Assembly: GCF_002234675.1 (NCBI RefSeq)
Contig: NC_019870.2
Coordinates: forward strand, 3,740,985-3,804,984
DNA: 64,000 bases
DNA from: Oryzias latipes
Taxonomy: Eukaryota > Chordata > Actinopteri > Beloniformes > Adrianichthyidae
Reading direction: 5' to 3'
Shown: one piece after another, positions 33,601-47,262 of the stretch
Position numbering within the stretch: position 1 is the first letter of the stretch
Layout: every line of letters begins with the position of its first letter
Program-made: the position numbers and the translations under genes
The notes under the pieces: model-generated
Databases searched by the model: none
The model's input: the letters and a program-made list of their open reading frames with translations, nothing else
What the model was told of the DNA's origin: nothing

Positions 33601-36600
33601 TGAATCCATCGAACTCTGTACTGGTCATGAGATTTGAAATGAATGTTTCACTCGGGATTGTTTGTACGTTATTCTCTTAGCTTTCATGCTCGGTCATTTC
33701 AACACTCAGACACGGTTTTGATCATATGAAGGTGGAGGAGAAAAATCTTCAACTTCCACAGGTTTTGTGGAGAAACTGGCATCACTTTGCTCCGTACCAT
33801 GCAGTGGGACTACATTACCTCAAGTTCATCTCACTGTCAATCCCAGATACCCAATACACCTCCCCTGCTCAGCCCGAAGTCACTTTGCTTGACCTTAATT
33901 TTATTTTTTTAATAACTCAAATGTCATTGATTTTATATTGTAACCATATACATATACACCTCTTGGCCAGGTCACCCTCGCAAAAAAGATCCTCATCTCT
34001 CTGGGTTTTATAGCTGGTTAAATACTACACAACAAAAGATGGTCATAGAACAACAAAGTGCAAACATTCACCCTTTATTGCAGAGTAAAATTCAGTGAAA
34101 ACATGGACAGATTAAAACATCAAAATTTAAGCAAATGTGGGATCTCTACTGATTTGAATTTTATTTAAAGTGGAACTAATTTTCATAACTTCCTTACATA
34201 CAATGAAGTCCCTTGAACAATACAGCAGTATTGATTTGAACTCTGTCTTGCCCCGCTCAGTCTCTCTTCTTCTGTATGTAATTATGTCGCCTAAATTAAG
34301 TTCTAAACACACTGGACAGTAAAGATGTAGGTCCACTCCCAAACGGTCTGAATTCCACAATGGATTGATGTTGTCTTGCAGTTCCAACATTTGTGGACCC
34401 AAAAGGGGACTGTCCCATACCAGGACATTGATCCCAGGATGAGGTTCAGTCATGGATCCACTCTCCTCCCGTTCAATCTCTGGAACCAGCATACCCTGAC
34501 AAAAAAAAAAGATACTGTTTATGAACAGCACTGTTTTTTTTGTGTTTTAGATTATGTAGGAACAGTGACCGACTAATAATAACTTATATTGTTGCTTGCA
34601 GGCAGACCTCATATCTCCATAACTGTTTATAATTTGCAAATAAGTGAACCTTAACAAAGTAGTGACATTAGTACATCTGATGGCTCATAATGCCATGCAT
34701 TATGAGCCATGCGAAGGGGGGTCTAAGGGCAGGGATGCCAGTATAGCTTAGTCAGTTTGTTAGTTCATTTTAGTATTTTTCTATTGAACTCTTTGTATTC
34801 GTGATCCTTTTGATTTCATGTTTTACTTCGAAGCCCATCGAGACGACTGTTGTTGTGATTTTGGGCTATACAAATAAAATTGAAATTGAAATTGTGATGC
34901 ATTTTGAACTTGCAGATGTGCTATTATTCCTACAAACAAACAATTTAGGGAAATTGTTTGCACCACACAACAATAATCCTTTTCATTCATTTTCGATGAA
35001 AATTCACTGTAGTCATTATGATTTCATGATACTCTTCTTGATACTTTCCACTTTAGTCAAACTGCACACAAATCAGTTGTCCAGTACAGTGAGATTAAAT
35101 AAAGCATTTACCCGGGGATCAGAAACAGGGTTCTGGGTCAAGCCCAACTGCCACAGCTGATTTGGTGTCATGCTTTGCTCCGTCCTGATTGGATGGCTGT
35201 CCCACACGTCACTAAAGACATCCAAACTGGCCTGAATGTGTGGTAGAAAAATGTAATGGCAGCAGAATACGTGATGTGACTGATATTGAGCAAGTCTTGG
35301 TCCTCAGGAGAGTGCAGGATGTTGTAATATAAACCAGTAACACTCACGAAGACATCACACCAGAGGGGCTCAATCCTGTATTTGGAAAAAAGCAAAAAGA
35401 AATATTATATTGTCAGATTTATTTTTAATACATCATTCACTTTTATGTATCAGGGCTCCAGACTTAACTTTTTTCACTAGGAGCACAGTGGCCCCCAACT
35501 GAAAGTTTTAGGGGCACAACCAGAAAATTTAGGGGCGCATACCGTAAATCAACATTCTAACCAAATCTACTAATTTCCACTGTATTACAAATAAATACTT
35601 TAACAATAGATGCAGAAATTACAATGTGCTGTTTCTAATTCAGTGTCATATTTTATTCTGCACTTTTGAAGATGCAACATGAAGGTAAACTGACAGCACC
35701 ATCGCTGTCACGACAGTACAACTAAGTAAAAATAGTAAAAAAAATACCATACTTAAAATAATAATAAAATAAAAAAAAGTTTTTAGTAACAAGTGATTAC
35801 CGTAGTAACCTTTCGTAATTTCACAGTTTCAAACAATACTTAAATGTATGTAAATATTAGAGGATGGAAATTCATGTTGGTGACACCAAATAGGTTCAGC
35901 CAAGATGCACAATAAGCGTGTTTGAGATCACCCAGATGGACGCAACACTGCACAGATCACCTGGTGTGTGACGTATATTTTTGTTTTTGCTCCAACATCA
36001 CCTGTCAATCAAAACAAAAATATCACGAGAAAGGGGTGAGAGCAAGACCCCAACCTGAGCGAACGCAGCTGGAAATTTAGTATTGAATTGACTAAAAGCT
36101 GCCCTACAGACTAAAAAACAATGCATTATGGGACATGCGTCCTGATGGGTTTTTTGTAGTTCACTGATCAATTAAAATAATTTAAAATATCAACTGATTA
36201 AAAAAAGGCTACATCCATTACAAAACATTAAAATAATTATAAAAGATGTAATATCACAGATCATACTTAGGGGGAGAGGCAAATTAAAACTAAATTGAAT
36301 GTTAAGGACAACTCCTAATTCCTGGTCTCTTTCAGTCTCGCTGCAGCTTCGATTTCATGCGAGTTTGAGACCCCTGCTGTACACTCTAGCACTGGTACAC
36401 TAGCTGCAGGTCGGAAGAATGAATCAATAGTTCGCTTGCTCATAGCTCATACGCACATATCAGGTTGTGATGATATTTGTCTCCGTTTCCTTCCCACGGA
36501 TGTTTACGCGCGCTCGATTATCTCTAGGCCACGCCCCTCCACATATTTTAGCCACTTGCAGTGACTTTCCCTATTCTTCTCACACGCATTGGCCGCCTCA

Positions 36601-39600
36601 GGCATCACTCAATGAAACGCGAGTGTGTGCTCGCGTGTGCTCCAGTCTCATGAGTATTCGCGCGAGTGTGTGTGTCTGCCTGCGTGCGTGTGCGCTCGCG
36701 TCTCATTGATGATTTCATCTCTCATTTCATCGATCATTGACGTGCTCCTTTCATGTTTAATGTATAAAAAATACGGAGGGTGGAGGAGGCAAATTTACTG
36801 GTAGCACATGTGCGACTGGGTGTAAAATTCAGTCGCACACTCAAATTTTGGTCGCAACATGCGACCAAATGGACGCAGTCTGGAGCCCTGTGTATATATT
36901 AAAGCTTTTTAAAACTAGGTTCAACTCACCGTTGATTGTGTGTACACTTTTCCCACAATGAAGCCGTTTGTGTCAGTTGTACGTACTGTGAGCATCAACT
37001 CAGCTATGCCCACATTTTCTCCTCTGATCTCCTCTCACCCTGACAATAACATGAAAATCATGTCTCAAACACATAATTACAAATGCATCGGCAATACGGT
37101 ACACATCAGTTTAAAATGTAATGTTCTTATGTATGATGCCAATAAGTAGAATTTCTAGGTTAAAAAAATTGCAGGAGTGGGTTACATGTATCACTGGGGA
37201 AAAAAATGAGGTGAGAGAGACTGTTAAGGGGGGGGGTAAATGTTATTCATGAGGGGAAAGTTTTAGAGTTGCCTTTGTTTATGGAGAGGAGTCTAAAAAA
37301 AGTAATTTTATTTTTGTACAAATAACCAAGTACTTATACTGCCTGATATGTGAATAAAAGATTTCTTTATGAATAACATGAATACCTCAGAGGAAAGCCA
37401 TAAACGTTCACAGCGTCACTGAAGAAGGCCAAGTGGGTGTCTGCACAGTTGTTGTCTGCTATCTTCTCAGGTACAGGATACATGGAATACAAGTACAAAT
37501 ACTTTCAACTGACAGATGTTTACGGCGGCAAAAATGCTAAATTCCCAATTGACAGGTAAAACAGTAATACAATAGGATGATAAAATATGAAATAGAATAG
37601 AATAGAAGGGTATTTAATAATCCCTGAGGAAATTTTTTTTAAATGGCCATCTTAAAAAAACACATAAACACACATGCATTACAAATAGAAATATCACAAA
37701 ATAAAAAGATTGATAAAAAAAGGTAAATAATTGGAAAATCAGTGGGTAAAATTAAAAGAAATTACTTGTAAGATGCCCTGCCAGAGAGTTGTATTGCCTG
37801 ATGGTATGAGGAACAAAAGATTGTCACGCTGTCATGCTTCAGTAATTCCTAGAGAATAAATAAAAACACAACAAACATGGATTAGATCATTTAGCTGTCT
37901 GATCTTAAATTACATAATTTTCAAATATATGAAAGGGGAATTTTTTTAAAACACTCTTGCTATGATTACTTGAGCTTGTAGTAAAGAACAGCTTTAAAAA
38001 AAAATCAGAGACTAGACACTGATCACAGGAAGCCTGTGAGTAATACTTACAGTAACTTCTACTCTAATCACTGTTGACAGCTGATTTCTCCCATCCGCCC
38101 TTTCTGTGACTACTTATTGACTACAAAACAGCCTAAAAACATAATGTTTGGGATTCTTGTCATTACGTCATTGGAAGTAAAGAGATACGGGGATTTTAGT
38201 GGCTGTCACTCTGACACAATCTCACAGGGCTGGTCATCACAATGAATACGGGTTCTAACGTTAGAAACTTAATGAGGCTTCTTTCATTCAACAGTGGATT
38301 CATGTCTGTTATATTTAAAAAATGCCGTTTTCATGATTGTCACATGAATTAACTTCTTTGCACAGTCGACCCCGTCTTAAAGTCTGGGTTGTGAAAATGC
38401 TGTGTCTAACTTTAACCCGGATCGCGTTTACATAAAGGCAGCACATGGAACAACTAGCTAGTTAGCATAGCATAGCATCAGTGTTTAAACAAATCGCCGT
38501 CTCCAAATCAATACTTTTTATTAAACTTTCTTTGCTGCTGTAAATCCGGCATGCTTTTCCCTTAGTTCCATCTGAATCATGTTAAGAACCTACAGATCAT
38601 TGGCTATAGACGCTAGCTTGAACCGACACCGGCTTGAACTTCACTCACACTCACAGGCAGACACAACTTGCACAGGCTAAGCAAAACAAAGCTGAGCTAA
38701 TTTGCGGTGGGGGTACTCTGCAAACGACTCGGCTGCAGTGTTCATAAAGCATTCACACATGTCACTTGGCAAAGGAGAACGCTTCAACTTAGTATTCAAT
38801 AACATTACAGGACGTACGACGAGGGAATGATCATATAAATGCATTACTTACGGGCTGAGACTGATCCCGTTCAGAAGACCTCTCCGCCATGTTTGCCGCC
38901 CGCGTCCTCCCAACTGCTGTGCTGAACAGCTCCCCCCCTCGTCACTTTGAAAGTGAGGAGTGTAAGGGACCATTCGATTGGCTAAAAGCGAACCCGCCTG
39001 CTTTGCCGATAAGTTTGATTGACAGATTCACTAGCCATTGGTGAGATTAGTCGACCCGCTCCGTCAGATGAGTCTCAATATTCACCGTAGAAAAATCTCT
39101 CACACACACGGGGAGATTCACAAACGAGAACGGGATTTTGAATGCACATTCTGCAATTCGAATGATCTGTGAGTTCACATCACATGTGTACCTAAAAATC
39201 ACGTTTGTGAAGCACCTACTGTGCATTTCTGATACATTTATTGTGAATTTCTAAAATGTTTTTGTGAAAAACAGTGTGGACATTTGTGAGAAACACTTAT
39301 TGTGCATTTGTAAAACATTTAGTGTGCATGTGTGAAACACAATCTGTGTGTTTGTGAAACACAGGGTGTGTATTTCCGAATTTATTTTTCACGTTTGCAT
39401 AAAATGACATTTGTGAATCGGAGCGTGTGCATTTGTAAAACCGGTTGTGTGCATTTCTGATTATTGAGACTGAATTAACTCCATATACATCTGTTAGGCA
39501 CTTCGACAAACGATGAAAGCAAGAAACACTTATGAATTACATATATCATGCATGTACCATGAAAGACCGTAATTTCATAAATGCAGAAAATGTACACAGC

Positions 39601-42600
39601 AGCTGTGTGACACAGCCTTAAATTCGATCACATTTTGTATCTGATTCTTTCTGAACTTTTACTTTGACGGGCCACTTTGTGTGCCACTGCAGCAGTTCTG
39701 TCCAGCAATGGTTTTGGAGAACTGTCAAGAGTGAACCCTACCTTCACCCATCAGAAGCTGGTGTAGGCTCCAGCAAACTCAGAACCGGAATCAGCAGCTT
39801 TAGAAAGACAAGACACTTGAAAAGGCTTCCCCGACTGCAAGCGTCTCACCTGAGGTCATGAAGCTCCGAGCCCGATCCTGTGATGAGCAGGAACTCCCCG
39901 GGAGTCAGCTGAGTGATGGTGACCTCGGCGTAGACCTTCCCAGAAGGAGTCAGCATGTGGCTGATGTTTGTATGGCCGACCTGAGGAAACAACCCCCACA
40001 GCGGGGTGTGTGGTCAGCAGCCGTCACATAAACTCAATTACCTTTCAAACAAAGGCAGTACCTTCGGCATGGTGTTGGCAAACAGGCGATCTAACAGCTT
40101 GAGCGAGTCCTTCCCCTTTACGATGAACTTACCAAAAGGCGTGAGATCGATCACTCCCACCTTCTCCATCACCAGTTTGCACTCTCTGCCAACCGGTCCA
40201 AACCAGTTGGTGCGGCAGAAACTGGGTCTGAGAACACAAAACCAGCAACTTCATCCGTGTCCACTTTTAATACACCAACTATAATGACTTCCATGTTGAT
40301 CTGCAGCAAAAAAGCGAGCCAGTGGAGCTACCATTAGGGTTTGTCACAGATCCAAACTCAAATCAGTAACTGTATACATCCATGTGGAAGCGTTGCAGCT
40401 GCTCTTCCCCTTCAGTTATGCTTTTTAGTCAGTCGTTAGTAGTGCAGTGGCTCCTCTCTAACACGGTTCACTATTTGCAGTCTCACTGTTTCTTGGATTC
40501 TTGTTAGTGCAATTTAACATGCCTGTTTTTGCTTTTTGTTACATTGTTTTTTATGTCCTGTTTGGCTGCAGACTATTGTCAATCACTCCTCGTAAAGCAA
40601 TGAATCCTAATGGCATCCAGTTTGCCAAGTCTAAATAAATCTTTGATCACGATCAACCTTAACCTACGGAATACACACACTTCCACCAACTACACCCCAC
40701 TCTGACTTTTTACAAATGCTAAATTACTGACTGCCACACATGTGCAATAACTGACTTCTGTGCAATAACACAAAATGTCTACCATGCTGCGCTCATGAAA
40801 AACTCAACTCAGTCCATTCTATTTTTAATACGCATTTAATATTTAATTGTTTCTATACATGTTGTACATTTTTGTTTAGACTTGTGAGTTACAGTATTTT
40901 CATTTTTTATTTTATTCTATTTTAATCACCACTCCAAGGCTGATGCACCATGTACAATGACAATATAAGGATTCTGATTCTGGTTCTGATTAACCCTTTG
41001 TTTTCATCTTCTTTTTCTTCGTCTGCTTCGTGAATGAATTTCTCCTGCATGATCAAAGACCCTGATTGGTCAAACTTCAGCTGTTTGAAGTTCAAGCAGT
41101 TCACCTTGTTGACTTTTAGATTGTGTTCAGTGAAGGACTGGTTTGTTCATAGAGATGGAGAACGGACTTAGACACTTATGTAGTGACACGAAGGTTTAAG
41201 GGTTTTGAACGCAGAAGCCTGAAACGAGGGGTTTACGGGCATTTAGATATACTTTTTATTGAAAGTGGATGCTTGAACGCGAGTCGCCGTGACCAGTGGG
41301 AATGTAGCTTAAAGGCTGCTGTTGTTGACGTAGAAATAGAAGAAAGTGGTGCCTTAATTCTTTGTTGAAAATCAGATTATACAAATTAAAATTGATACAG
41401 AATTCATGAAGATTTTACACACCATCATGTAATACTGACGCTGAACTAATCTGAGAAGAGTTTGAGACACATTTCTTTGACCCATTTGAGAAAAGCTTTA
41501 AGTTAGTAAACACACAAAATCTGTAAAAGGCACCCTCTTCCAAACAAGGTCTACCAATCTTTGATAAAAATTATTCTTGTTTGGCAACACCTTCCAAAAC
41601 TGAAGCTATAGAAAGACCTGTAAAGATGACATTTAAAAGAGAGCTGAAGAGGAATATTTGAGGTACTCCATGCAATTACATTAAGGTTTGAAAAACATCT
41701 TCATACTTGTATCCAATGTCATCTCCAGGTTTGTAGAACCAATGAGGTTGCTCCCAGCCGGCATGGAAGCCCATGGACCCTTTGTCCTTCAGGAGGTCAT
41801 AGACACCACTTCTTCTGGAAGTTGGGCGTCCAGCAAAACGTTCCTCCTTGGGATAACCAACTTGAGAGGACAACACCAGCAGGGTAAGTGGTTTTAGAGA
41901 ATGTTGTCCAGTATGTGGTGGAGGAAGTGGGGTTGCGTGTAGTTCTTACCCACGTTGTTGAAGCCGTAAGATTCTCTTGCTTTGGCACACATGAAGGGAA
42001 CATCCGTCCACTTGCCATAGCGGTTGGGGTCACACTCAATCAGGTCGTAGGGAGGCTCTCCATTCCTGATCCAGTCACTTAGAAATTTACCGATGCCACC
42101 AGCATGAATGACTCCATACCTGAAGGCATGAAATCCAATTTAATCTAATCAACTTAAGACATTTTTGATCTACACATTTTGCCACACATAACTCTTTCAT
42201 TTTGAAAATATCTGGTCAACACACCCAAAGCCAATAGCAGTCCAGTAGTTGGGGACCCCCTGGTGTGGTCCAACCATGGGCAGCAGGTCGGGGGTGTACG
42301 TTATCGGCCCAGAAACAACATTAATGATGTTGGCTTTCTTCAGCACTGGTACCATTTCCATGGCCATTTCGATGTGTTCCATTATTCGGTCCAAGTCTGA
42401 CTCAAACAGCTCTTTTCCAAAGCCTACACACACAAAAACAATGCAAAAAACCATCAAGCTGAAAAAACAAATACACAACAAATTCCTTTTTTGGTGCCAC
42501 ACAGACCTGGAGGCACCCCATCTCTGACCCAGGAGTCCTGTAGCACCATCTTCTCCATCTTCTCATATGGGCCGAAAAGCAAACCGTCTCTCTCCTGGCG

Positions 42601-45600
42601 CAGATAGTAGGAGCCTTCCAGGTCTCTGATGACAGCAAGCTCCTTTTTCAGAGCCTTCACCTCTGGTACAGTTGCTGTCACAACATACTGGTGATGCACA
42701 GGGATGGTGGGATGATCAAACCCAATCATTTGTCCAACTTCCCGAGCCCAAAAGCCTGGAAAAATTAGTAAGTAGTTTACAACCAAACAGGAGAAACTGT
42801 ACACATGTGGAAGCTAACAAATGACATAAGTTTTTTACATATTTTGAGAGAATTTGGGGAATTTCTAGTGTTTTGGTAAGTGGCGTATACTTGTATACTG
42901 CTACTTCGAAGGCCCCAAAGTGCTTTACAGTCACAATCCCACACACCCACACACATTCACACACTGATGGTGGCTACGCCGAACACTGGCACCAACCTTC
43001 CACTAGAGGCAAGGGGGGGGTTCAGTGTCTTGCCCAGGGACACTTTGACACATGGGCAGGCAAGCTGGGAATCGAACTTGCAATCTTCTGATCGGATGTT
43101 GATAGCAGCTTTATATTTTATGGTAAATACCCAACCAGCCAACATTTCTAAACATTCAATTGTTGTCTTTCAGTCGTGTTTCAGAAAAAGATGTTGGCAA
43201 CAAACAGCAAGCTCAGAACGACACTGGAAATTCAAACAACCCTTGCTATCCATTGTTGATGGCTTTGCTTTTGCTGTAGTCGTTCTACTACAACACAAAG
43301 CTACGCAATTGGTCTATACCACCCATGTGCAGAGATGGTCCAGCTTTGAGTGGAAACGCTCACCTGAATGGGCTGGACTGTACAGACCTGTTCAGGGTGT
43401 ACCCTGCCTTTGCCCTACAGCTGGGATAGACTTCAGCAAGCCTGTGACCTTGAAAGGGGTTCAATGGGTTCAGATGGATGGATGGATGGGTGGGTGGGCC
43501 TACTTTTAAATGGGACTTTGAAATGAAAAAGATTCCAAATGCAACAGTTTGTTTTTATTTTAATAACAGGTTCACCATCCTCGCAGAAGCTCACATTAGA
43601 AAAGTGAAAAAGGTCTCCTGATCCCGTGAGGGTCTAGATTGAAGACAGAGTGGTTTTAATACTCTCCTCTTATCCTGCTCTAATTTAATAACTCAATTTC
43701 TCTAAATAAAAAGGGTTTGGGACATTTTATTACTCCACGTACACAGAAAATTGCATTATTGGTTCCCGTGTGTCCTCAATGGGTTGTGTAACTGACCAAC
43801 AAAGGAGTTTATACAATCCCCTAAATCATCACAATAAATAATGTTGTTTGACAACACATCCAGTGTGGGTCATTGGGCAACACCCTTAGCGCTTCTGCCT
43901 AACTATGTAGCCACAAGGGGGTCCAGGTATGGGTCCCCCTGTCCCGGTCCCAAGCCTAGATAAAATGCAGGGTTGTGTCAGGTAGGGCATCCAGCGTAAA
44001 TTTCTCTGCCAGACCACATGTGCGAAGCGGTGAGAGCTGATTCACTGTGGACATGCCGAAAGGTGAACAACAACATGAAAACATTAGGAAATGAGCTCCA
44101 ACTTGACCAGAATGCAATCCCAGCATGAAACCACAGACACAACAATGCAAGAACGAAGGTTCAAGAAGCACCGCAAACATTGAGAAGCAAGAAATCCAAC
44201 ATTAAGGACACAAACCAGAAGAAGCTCAAGATAAACTGCAACCACATTTCAGATTCAGCACAGCGTGGTTTCAAAATTAAAGCCGCAAAAAAAAAAAAAA
44301 AATATTGTGGGTTTTGAGCTGGAGAGGATCTGTGGCTTTGACGGTTCTAGTTCCATTTTCTACAGTCCAGGTTCTGTTTCTTAAACAGAACATTTAACAG
44401 CTTTTCTTTGTGGTGTTTGACTGCATCTGTTTCCTCCAAAACCTCTTTTTCTGGCACATTTAATCGCAGACGACCAAACCAGCTCAGAAGCAGCTGCTCC
44501 GTTCCCGACAATATTTAATAACATTTATGAAATTGGATCAGTTTACTTCATTTTTTCGTCTTAACCATAATCAGATCCTTTTTAGGACGTCACTAAACAA
44601 TCAAGCCTTCTGAAATGAAAGGCTTGTTTAAAACTGCAAGGAAGCTCAATTTAATTAATTCATGTGAATCCACGAGGACAAAACAAAGACAGAACCCGCT
44701 CATTATATAATTAATGAACTGTATGATTATTATACAGTTGTTAGCCAACATTAAAAAACAACATCTTTTTTTAAGAACATAGCTTCTGCAGAGCGGCAGA
44801 GTTCATTAGAAGTTAATTTCTAAAGAACCAATGAGCTAATTTCCCATCAACCCTTTGTTTAAACTGTGTCCCGCTAGCTTACTGCACCTCACAGGCCCAC
44901 GCTGACATTAGTGTGGCGAAAAAACGGCGAGCAACATCAGAGCTATCCAGCAGTACAGTTTAGAGCCAGATTCCAGCTCAAACGAGAAAAATAAAGTCGT
45001 CCATGGTTCTATCTGTCTGCAAGTGGAAGCATCAGAATGGAGCGGACGCTTTGGCTAAAGAAATACAGTTTTAATCTTAAATTCTTTTATAGATGTCCTA
45101 CATTATGGGAAAAAATACTTCAAGAACGTATGAAAAACGCCATTTTCATTTAACGAATAGAAATTTGGAATAAAAATGTTGCTGAAGAAAAATGGGATCA
45201 ACGCTTATAAACAAAACATTTTTTGTTTATATTTCAATTGACTCCAGAATAAAATAAAATAAAAATACCACAGTTTAGAAAAAGTGAGTTTTAAAACCCC
45301 AGATGTCTAAAGTACAACAGAATAAAAGCACAATAAACATTGTTAGAATGAAACTTGGAGAGATGTCAAGAAATGTTTGAAAGGCTTTCAAAGTGAACTC
45401 TTGCTGATTGGAGACAAAAAAAGTAAAAGTCAATCTGGCATGTAAGATCAAACATAGCTATAAATTTAGGCCAAAATTCACAGCATCATTTGTCATTTCA
45501 GTGTGATTCCACGACAAAACAAGTGTTTCCAACTGTGGTTCCAATGAGTTACAAGTTGTGTCAGGTCTGTGAGGACGTACTGTTCTTCTAATAAATCAAA

Positions 45601-47231
45601 TATCGCCTCTTGCAGAGCTTTGCTCAGACTGACACTAAATATGATTACAAACTGGATAAACGGGTTTTAACCCTAATGGAAAAATTGAATAAGAAGAAGG
45701 TGGCTCTGGGTAAAAACGTGTGACGTTCAGATACAGCTGGAGAGTGGAAACGTCAAAGACAAGATTTGCAAAAATGAATATAAAAGATCGGGAAGCAGCA
45801 GAATTTATTTAAAAATAGAAGAGGCGACAGGAGTGAAGTTTAATACTTGCAGTACACTAACTGGACAACAGCTGTTGTTTTTCTACTCCAATTCAAGCAG
45901 CAAATGATCATTGTTTATTATTTATCACATCAGTGATACAAAATCCACTATTTCTTACTGCAACAGCAATCAAAAACCTTTTTCTCCTTCTGGCAGAAAT
46001 ACACCTTAGTCACATGCAGCTGTACGAGGGGGTTGGGCAAGTTTTGAGTTGTCCAGCTCCATAGAGGGTCATAGAAAGAAGCGGCTGCATCTTAAAGAGA
46101 GAGCAGGTGTGTCTTACAGTTCCTCAGAGGCTCATGCGGCCACCTCAAGGGACGTCATGAAAATGGAACGTACCCTTGTCATGCGTGTGGTAAATGTATT
46201 GTGAAGTATTCGTAGGGAAAATGTAAGTTACACGCACCACGGGTGATGCGGTTGTATGGTGTCCAAGATGTGAGGAGTGGCTCCTAACCGACTGCAAGCA
46301 AATGCTGCACGCACAAGTGCCTGTAGGGTGTCCACACAAACCACACTCTGATTGTTTAGTTCTCTCATTTCTAACAGTAAAGCTACAACACAAGGAGTCT
46401 GAAATAACCGCACATGTGTTACATGAACACTGCTAACGGGCTCCTTGCACAGTGCGCAGGATTTGGAGAAAAGTCCACATCTACGTCTCACCTACTTCTC
46501 CCTTACGAGTTGTGTTTTCCTACTTGTGCCCACAGACAGCCGTAAGGGCATTTATACTATTAAGAGGAAGTTAAGATAGCGTCACCTACAGGAAAAAGTG
46601 TAAAGATTCAACATGGCTCCTATAAAGGTGATTTCTTCTCTTCAGGACTTAAATTGTGTGACTTTCTGAAGCTTTAGCTCTTGAAAATTCACTGAAAAAA
46701 ATTGTTTTTTAATAAGTTTGGAGTACTATAAAAAGCTTCTATGCAAAGCCTTCATTTCAACAGCTGGAACTTCCATTTTCATCTGCAATGACAACAGAGC
46801 AGCTGATGGAGACAAAAATGTGAGCAAACACCCCAAACTATGCATTTCCTCAACACAACTCCAGAGTTCTGCCAACTAAACAAAAAAGCAGGCAGCAGCG
46901 TCTGTCAGGAGGCGTCTCTCTGCTGCTGCTCGAAGATTGGTTGGTGTTCCTGAACTGCTGGCCTGCTGGGATTGGAGGCTAAAAGCAGAGAGGGTAAAAC
47001 AACCAGCAGCGACTGAAGCCGATAAAATGAGAGGAAACTCATGATAAAGGGAGAAAGGCTGCAGGAACGTTTCATCTCTTCTGGGTTTTTGGTAAACTTG
47101 TATTCAGGTTTCAAAAGTTCTGCTTAAAGTCAAAATGGACTTAGAGTTTATATGTTATTAGTTTTTCTATTTTGCCATAAAAAGACCAAAGAAAAACATC
47201 TTTGACCTAAGTTCTATTAACAAAAACGGCA

Positions 47232-47262
<31 letters not shown>

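Larger units (their letters stand above)
34127..38890 (-). pseudogene. Spliced integrase-fold transposase, frameshifted
   Basis: Six splice-bounded blocks on the minus strand: 38852-38890 ([13 protein letters not shown], donor GTAAGT), 37766-37848, about 37480-37386 ([16 protein letters not shown]), 37039-36930 ([10 protein letters not shown]), 35375-35112 ([10 protein letters not shown], then [13 protein letters not shown] and [15 protein letters not shown]) and 34495-34127. These words match the integrase core of a fish transposase family in which R-x-E-x-LW and W-x-x-HP-x-RTE are hallmarks. At least two frameshifts (in the 36930-37039 and 35112-35375 blocks) disable it. Confidence 0.7.
32892..39485. 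mobile_element. 6.6-kb two-gene DNA transposon, IS3EU-like
   Basis: Inserted in the MITE of dmgdh intron 11. Target duplication TACATC (32886-32891 and 39486-39491) is perfect. Terminal inverted repeats of about 527 bp (32892-33419 and 38959-39485) differ at about 13 positions by eye and begin TATGGAG. The interior has an integrase-fold transposase pseudogene on the minus strand and a THAP-like exon on the plus strand. The 6-bp duplication, TAT terminus and integrase-type transposase agree with what I recall of the IS3EU superfamily; that name is an inference. Confidence 0.85.
32598..39617. mobile_element. TTAA-flanked MITE, split by a later 6.6-kb transposon
   Basis: Left part 32598-32891 starts GGCCGTGTCACGCAGC and right part 39492-39617 ends GTGTGACACAGCC, with TTAA on both outer sides (32594-32597, 39618-39621). 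TTAA duplications point to a piggyBac- or Kolobok-type mobiliser. A sister copy is at 60313-60617. Confidence 0.7.

Noticed and set aside
35168-35395. Host gene for the minus-strand IEPLWCDVF frame
   Set aside because: It is one block of the transposase pseudogene bounded by the transposon TIRs.
42880-43509. 209-codon plus-strand frame
   Set aside because: It runs through a reverse SINE and another repeat fragment; no domain.
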